This document shows positions 59,893-64,000 of a stretch of 64,000 bases of DNA, piece by piece. Positions within the stretch are counted from its first letter, which is position 1. The number at the start of each line of letters is the position of its first letter. The DNA comes from Larus michahellis (lineage: Eukaryota; Chordata; Aves; Charadriiformes; Laridae), in NCBI RefSeq assembly GCF_964199755.1, contig NC_133929.1:2559806-2623805 (forward strand), given 5' to 3'. Under the pieces are notes generated by a model. The model worked only from the letters and a program-made list of their open reading frames with translations. It was not told the DNA's origin and searched no databases. Position numbers and translations under genes: made by a program.

Positions 59893-60207
59893 ATCAAATT
59901 GTGTGCTGTTAATTACTAAGTAACCCTGCCACTGTATGTCCTCATTACTATAATTGCTATCAGTTGTACTACGAGTAAGGCACAGGGATGATGGGATAAG
60001 AACCGACCTCAGCAGCTGGCGCCCAGCAACTTCCTCAAGATCTACATCTTCAGCTCACGGACTGTGTGCATGAGCCACACCAGGTGCACCAGTCACAAGC
60101 TCCGAAAAATACAGCATGCAACAGTCCAGCACCACACGGCATCTCACCTGCCCTTGTAATAAATAAAATCATGTTTGTTAATCAAATCAGGCTTTCTTAA
60201 AGGCTGG
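59893..60207. other. ERV-L 3' tail, no LTR recognised
   Basis: The stretch after integrase has no open env and no match to the 54640 LTR. AATAAATAAA occurs near 60159. The last part may be host DNA or ERV-L tail interrupted by the next provirus. Confidence 0.4.
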
Positions 60208-60661
60208 TGAAAAATTACAATGTTTTGACTCTCCACATACTTAAATCGCAGGCATCCGGTGTGCTATCTGGTTCGCTTTGACACCTCAATACCTAAATCA
60301 CAGGCATCTGGTGTGCTTTAACACTTCAAAGGGAAGAGCTAAGTTGTGCGATAAGCTGAAAAGAGTCACCCAAAGGACACCGATAAAGATGAGGAGCCTT
60401 CAGCCTCACGACCACCAGGAGGCGGGACAAGACCGACCCCCTAGCAACACGTCGCTCAGACACAGAATATACCAGGATTGACACATATACGGGAACCAGA
60501 AGAGTATATAATCAGCTACTTTCGGGAAGTGGGTGTGCGCCGTTGGCGGAGCAAAGACTCCCCGGCCGCCCAGCGCTGTTTTGCTTGCTGCCGCTTGCTT
60601 AATAAACTAATTTGATTAATTGGACTGGTTCCTGTCAATTATTGGGCCACAATCTATAACA
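60208..60661 (+). promoter_or_regulatory. 5' LTR of the gamma-like provirus
   Basis: The likely 454-bp LTR starts TGAAAAATTACAATG and ends CTATAACA. TATATAA is at about 60505 and AATAAA at 60601-60606. The right end is fixed by the primer site five bases further on. The left end is less certain. U3 carries an imperfect direct repeat of about 40 bp (60224-60264 and 60277-60316), as seen in retroviral enhancers. Confidence 0.78.
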
Positions 60662-60665
60662 AATT

Positions 60666-60683
60666 TGGTGCCGTGACTCGGAT
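60666..60683 (+). other. Primer binding site, tRNA-His type
   Basis: TGGTGCCGTGACTCGGAT is complementary to the 3' end of vertebrate tRNA-His (including CCA), all 18 bases. The His primer is the one used by HERV-H-type class I ERVs. It begins a few bases after the LTR end, the normal spacing. Confidence 0.9.
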
Positions 60684-60708
60684 AGAGGCAATTTGGCTGT
60701 AAACCTCA

Positions 60709-60729
60709 CGGGGGGGGGGGGGGGGGGGC
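60709..60729 (+). repeat. G homopolymer in the proviral leader
   Basis: About 18-19 consecutive G lie between the primer site and gag. Length is likely unstable in sequencing and assembly. Confidence 0.8.
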
Positions 60730-60868
60730 GCCCCGCTGAGTAAGCGGCCCCTGTTGGGGGTTTTTACACCCAAAACCTCTACCGACGAACTCGAAATTCG
60801 GCAGCAAGCAAATAAAAGCCGGCGACCCCGTAAACTTTGTGCACGAAGACCCGAACGAAGACTCAGGA

Positions 60869-60876
60869 GTGAGTAA
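60869..60876 (+). promoter_or_regulatory. Possible major splice donor in the leader
   Basis: GGA/GTGAGTAAGT between primer site and gag is a strong match to the 5' splice consensus, where retroviruses place the donor for env mRNA. No acceptor is in the window. Confidence 0.4.
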
Positions 60877-61055
60877 GTATAGGCCGGTGATCCGTTCGGT
60901 TGGGGTTGGGTATCCTGGAGTGTGCCTGTGTGAGACGTCCACTTGAGGACGAAGCAAGTGCGGACCCCTTAGTAGTGCGGTTCCCATCTCCCGCGAGGGA
61001 CTGGGCCACGAACAGGGGGAAAAGATTGTGTGTGTGTGTGAAGGCACTCCGGAAG

Positions 61056-62526
61056 ATGGGACAGAAGAAAAGCAAGCCTTCTGATCCCATGGGTGGGTCG
61101 GTGCCTAAGGTTAGGTTACCCCAGATACCGCCAGACAGTCCGTTAGGATTAATGATTAAATATTGGGATGATTACCCTTCTAGGCAGGGTAAGGATAAAG
61201 CAAAAATGATACATTATTGTATGGAAGTTTGGGGTGGGAAGCAAATTAGAAGTGACCACCTGTATTGGCCCGTTTTTGGGTCCTTTGAAGATTGGATATG
61301 CCAGGCTTTGCATATTTATGTTAATTCTAAGGAACCCTTTAGCCTGGAGGAGAGTGAATATGCACACTTGTGGATAAGGTCAGAGACTGGAGTAAATCTA
61401 TATCACTTGAGAGAGAAGAAACAGGGGGGTAGGAAAAAACCCCGGGATGAGGATGAAATCCCTACCTCACCCCCCCCCTTATGTACCACCAGCACCACCG
61501 CCACAGCCTTCACCGCCCCCAACAGCGCCAGACTTTTTCAATACAGATTCTCCCTCTGGTTCTTCTGAAACTAGACAAGTAACTCGAAGTCAAACTAGGA
61601 TGGGGGAGGATAAAAGTAACTTATATCCGCTTAGAGAAGTTGCTATGGGGGGAGCGCAACCTGGCATGGGATATGTTTCTGTCCCTCTGAACTCCGGGGA
61701 CGTTAGGGAATTTAAGAAAGAAATGGGAAACTTGTTAGAGGATCCCCTAGGAGTTTCAGAACGGGTAGACCAATTCCTAGGACCCAACATTTATACCTGG
61801 GATGAACTGCAGGCCATATTGGGCATATTGTTCACTGCAGAAGCAAGGGAAATGATCAGGAGAGCTGGGATGAGGATTTGGGACCAACAACATCAGCAGG
61901 GTCCTGCGGCAGATATTAAATGGCCTCTTCAGAGACCTAATTGGAATAACCAAAACGAAATAGACAGAGGCCATATGCAAGATCTGAGGACCATAATTGT
62001 CCAGGGGATAAGGGAATCTGTCCCTAGGGGACAGAATATAAACAAAGCCTTTAGTGAACATCAAAAGAAAGATGAAACCCCTACAGAACGGTTAGAGAGA
62101 TTGAGAAAGAACCTCCAATTGTATTCAGGGCTGGACCCTAGTACACCGGTAGGGCAAGCCTTGTTAAAAACCCAATTTGTAGCTAAATCATGGACGGAGA
62201 TTAGAAAGAAGCTGGAGAAAATGGAGGATTGGCAGGATAGGGGTTTGGATGAATTGTTAAGGGAAGCCCAGAAAGTGTATGTCCGCAGGGAGGAGGAAAT
62301 ACGTAAGAAACAAGCCAGAATGTTGGTAGCTGCAGTCAGAGAAGGGCAAAGGACGTCAACCCCTGGAAAAGGGTTTGAAGCTCGCCAGATAAGACAGGAG
62401 ACCCGAAAACCTTTAAGAAGGAGAGAATGGGGAACTGTGGTTTGTTTTTATTGTGGAGGAAAAGGGCATGTTAAAAAGGACTGCAGAAAGAGAATGATGG
62501 ATGAGAAAATGTTCAAAGAAGACTAG
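61056..62526 (+). pseudogene. gag: Gamma-like gag, broken by one frame change
   Basis: The N-terminal frame starts at ATG 61056 with MGQKKSK, a myristoylation-type start, and holds a matrix-like domain (WDDYPSRQGKDKAKMIHY). It runs into a stop at 61566-61568. Capsid and nucleocapsid lie in the next frame (open 61447-62526). The frames meet at a run of nine C (61470-61478), so a single-base slip there explains the break; the second frame reads PPPY, a late-budding motif, at that point. Capsid shows an ETPTERLERLRKNLQLY major-homology-like segment. The nucleocapsid has one CCHC knuckle, CFYCGGKGHVKKDC (62443-62484). The gene ends at TAG 62524-62526. Confidence 0.85.
62524..62526 (+). promoter_or_regulatory. 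gag UAG in a readthrough-like context
   Basis: GAC TAG GGG TGT CAG GG resembles the murine leukaemia virus context, in which UAG is followed by a G-rich linker and a pseudoknot and is read as Gln in a small share of translations. Gag and protease are in the same frame across it. A downstream pseudoknot was not folded. Confidence 0.6.
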
Positions 62527-62871
62527 GGGTGTCAGGGGCTCTATTTGCTGGGAACCCGAGAAAAAACAGAGCCCTTGATAAAACTAGAAGTGGGTCCCCA
62601 GCAACAAGAAATTGAGTTCCTAGTGGACTCGGGAGCAGAAAGATCTACCGTTCAAAAATTGCCCCAAGGATGTAAAATATCCTCGGCGACTATACAGGTC
62701 ATTGGAGCAAAAGGAGAACCTTTTGGAGTACCCATAATAAAGGATGTGTTTTTTGAAACCCATTCTAAGGTAGGGATGGGGTCCCTGCTACTCATGCCTG
62801 AAGCAGACTATAATTTATTGGGCCGAGATTTGATGATTGAATTAGGAATTGGCTTAGAAGTAAAAAAATGA
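62527..62871 (+). CDS. pro: Gamma-like retroviral protease
   Basis: The aspartic protease matures Gag and Pol. The frame follows the gag UAG directly. LVDSGAERS (active-site DSG at 62626-62634) and the LLGRDLM flap-distal motif are intact. It ends at TGA 62869-62871 just after seven A (62862-62868), where the RT frame starts in another phase. Domain length, about 110 codons, is normal for the family. Confidence 0.8.
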   Translation, partial: GCQGLYLLGTREKTEPLIKLEVGPQQQEIEFLVDSGAERSTVQKLPQGCKISSATIQVIGAKGEPFGVPIIKDVFFETHSKVGMGSLLLMPEADYNLLGRDLMIELGIGLEVKK

Positions 62872-64000
62872 AACACTAAAAATTAAACTGTGTCCCTTAC
62901 GAGTAATAGATGAAGAGAAAATAAATCCTGAAGTCTGGTACACCCCGGAAACAGTAGGTAAGTTAGATATTGAACCCTTTTCAGTAACAATAAGGAACCC
63001 AGAAATACCAGTCAGGATAAAACAATACCCCCTTCCTAGAGAAGGGAGGCTAGGTTTGAAACCTGAGATCCAAAGATTACTTGAAAAGGGGTTGCTAGAA
63101 CCCTGTATGTCTCCTTTTAATACTCCCATCCTGCCTGTAAAAAAGCCGGATGGAAAATATAGGTTAGTACATGACTTATGAGAAATTAACCAGAGAACAA
63201 TAGCTAGATTCCCGGTGGTGGCGAATCCACACACCCTCCTGAGTCAAATAGGGCCCGATAATCAATGGTATAGTGTAATAGATCTGAAGGATGCATTCTG
63301 GGCATGCCCTCTCAAAGAAGATTGCCGAGATTACTTTGCTTTTGAATGGGAAGACCCAGATAACCATCGGAAACAACAATTACGGCGGACGGTATTGCCC
63401 CAAGGGTTTACCGAATCTCCGAACTTCTTCCGACAAGCCTTAGAACAAATCCTGAAGGTATGTGAGTTAAGTGAAGGAGTCACACTGGTCCAATATGTGG
63501 ATGATTTGCTCCTAGCTGGTGATAGCGAAGAAAAAGTGAGGCAGGAAAGTATTAAGTTACTAAATTTTTTGAGTTTACAAGGATTGAAGGTATCAAAATC
63601 AAAACTACAATTTGTTGAGAAAGAAGTAAAATATCTGGGACACAGACTAAGCAAGGGAACTAAGAAATTAGACCCCGAAAGGGTGAATGGCATATTGTCA
63701 TTACCGGCTCCTAGAACTAAAAGACAGGTTAGGCAATTATTAGGTCTCTTTGGCTATTGCAGGCAATGGATTGAGAACTATAGCAAAAAGGTGAAGTTCC
63801 TCTATACCAAATTAACTAAGGATGGATTATTGAAATGGTCGGAGGATGATGATAAACAATTAGAAACACTAAAAACTGATTTAGTAAATGCCCCAGTTTT
63901 GAGCCTGACAGATGTAAAGAAACCATTTTATCTATTTATCAATGTTGATGAAGGGACCGCATTTGGGGTATTAGCACAAGAATGGGCAGGAAGAAAGAAA
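62862..64000 (+). pseudogene. pol: Gamma-like reverse transcriptase, 5' part
   Basis: RT copies the viral RNA. From the A run at 62862 the second frame holds the fingers (LEKGLLEPCMSPFNTPILPV, KKPDGKYRLVHDL), then a TGA at 63179-63181 where the family usually has Arg, then an open palm and thumb: VIDLKDAFWACPL, VLPQGFTESPNFFRQAL, the catalytic YVDD (63494-63505) and KYLGHRLSKG. The frame is open to the window edge, with the connection domain starting. One stop and the upstream frame change are the only lesions seen in this part. Confidence 0.85.

Larger units (their letters stand above)
54640..60207 (+). mobile_element. ERV-L-type provirus, 5' LTR to integrase
   Basis: In order: LTR (54640-54978), a Lys-tRNA-type primer site, gag, one in-frame TAG, protease-RT-RNase H-integrase, and a short tail. 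There is no env, as expected for ERV-L elements. A plus-strand LTR copy after integrase is not seen; a different provirus starts at 60208. Solo LTRs of the same family are at 25168-25520 and in part at 21626-21697. Gag is open, but pol has an in-frame internal deletion, a changed protease active site and a frame change, so this copy is not autonomous. Confidence 0.9.
60208..64000 (+). mobile_element. Gammaretrovirus-like provirus, 5' part
   Basis: In order: LTR (60208-60661), His-tRNA-type primer site, leader, gag, UAG, protease and RT, running off the right edge. The single CCHC knuckle, a gag UAG in frame with pro, a PPPY motif and the capsid motif order all fit a class I (gamma-like) ERV. 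Frame changes at a C run (61470-61478) and an A run (62862-62868) and a TGA at 63179-63181 break the coding capacity. Whether the 3' part and env remain is beyond the window. Confidence 0.9.

Noticed and set aside
1..64000. tRNA, rRNA or small RNA genes
   Set aside because: None was seen by eye. The only tRNA-like sequences are the two 18-base primer binding sites.

Overview
The window looks like nuclear DNA of a bird. It carries about a dozen copies of CR1, the main avian LINE (several with the typical 3' tail of repeated ATTCTATG/ATTCTGTG octamers), several families of avian ERV-L-like LTRs, and two sizeable endogenous retroviruses (ERVs). No complete host protein-coding gene was recognised. 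Roughly half of the sequence is recognisable transposon DNA. Element names rest on reading sequence and protein motifs, not on database searches.

Layout. 1-~545 is the 3' end of a retrovirus (env TM tail and LTR). 545-10847 is mostly single-copy AT-rich DNA with one CR1 fragment (5430-5808), a CpG-island-like block (1815-2165), a smaller GC-rich block near 3300 and two stretches that resemble conserved non-coding elements. 10848-22280 is a CR1/LTR cluster; its main item is a 3.2-kb CR1 with ORF1, endonuclease and partial ORF2 (14362-17570, minus strand) that splits an older LTR. 22280-25167 is single-copy, followed by a solo ERV-L LTR (25168-25520). 26333-31377 holds three CR1 copies; one is split by a solo LTR with a clean 5-bp target duplication (28540-29188). 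32300-32870 is another LTR. 37015-42009 is a nest four layers deep: CR1 <- LTR-A <- LTR-B (reverse) <- LTR-C. 44216-48763 holds a CR1 fragment, an uninterrupted 1.08-kb LTR-A copy and two more LTRs. 49890-51600 is GC-rich and may contain a host promoter and first exon. 51600-54639 is AT-rich.

The right end is retroviral. An ERV-L-type provirus (54640-~60207) has an LTR, a tRNA-Lys1,2-type primer site, a fully open 642-codon gag with unusual hydrophobic N-terminal segments, one in-frame TAG, then protease-RT-RNase H-integrase; pol has lost the RT thumb region and the protease active-site Thr and changes frame before integrase. No env and no 3' LTR are seen. Directly beside it starts a gammaretrovirus-like provirus (60208-64000, running off the end) with a tRNA-His primer site, myristoylation-type Gag start, PPPY motif, one CCHC knuckle, a gag UAG in a readthrough-like context, protease, and RT with YVDD. 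It is broken by two homopolymer frame changes and a TGA.

The logic of the window is therefore retroelement accumulation: repeated nesting, near-identical CR1 pairs, solo LTRs and two partial proviruses. Such density suits a low-recombination or gene-poor avian region such as the W chromosome or a pericentromere, but that is inference. I found no RNA gene, CRISPR array or bacterial-type system.
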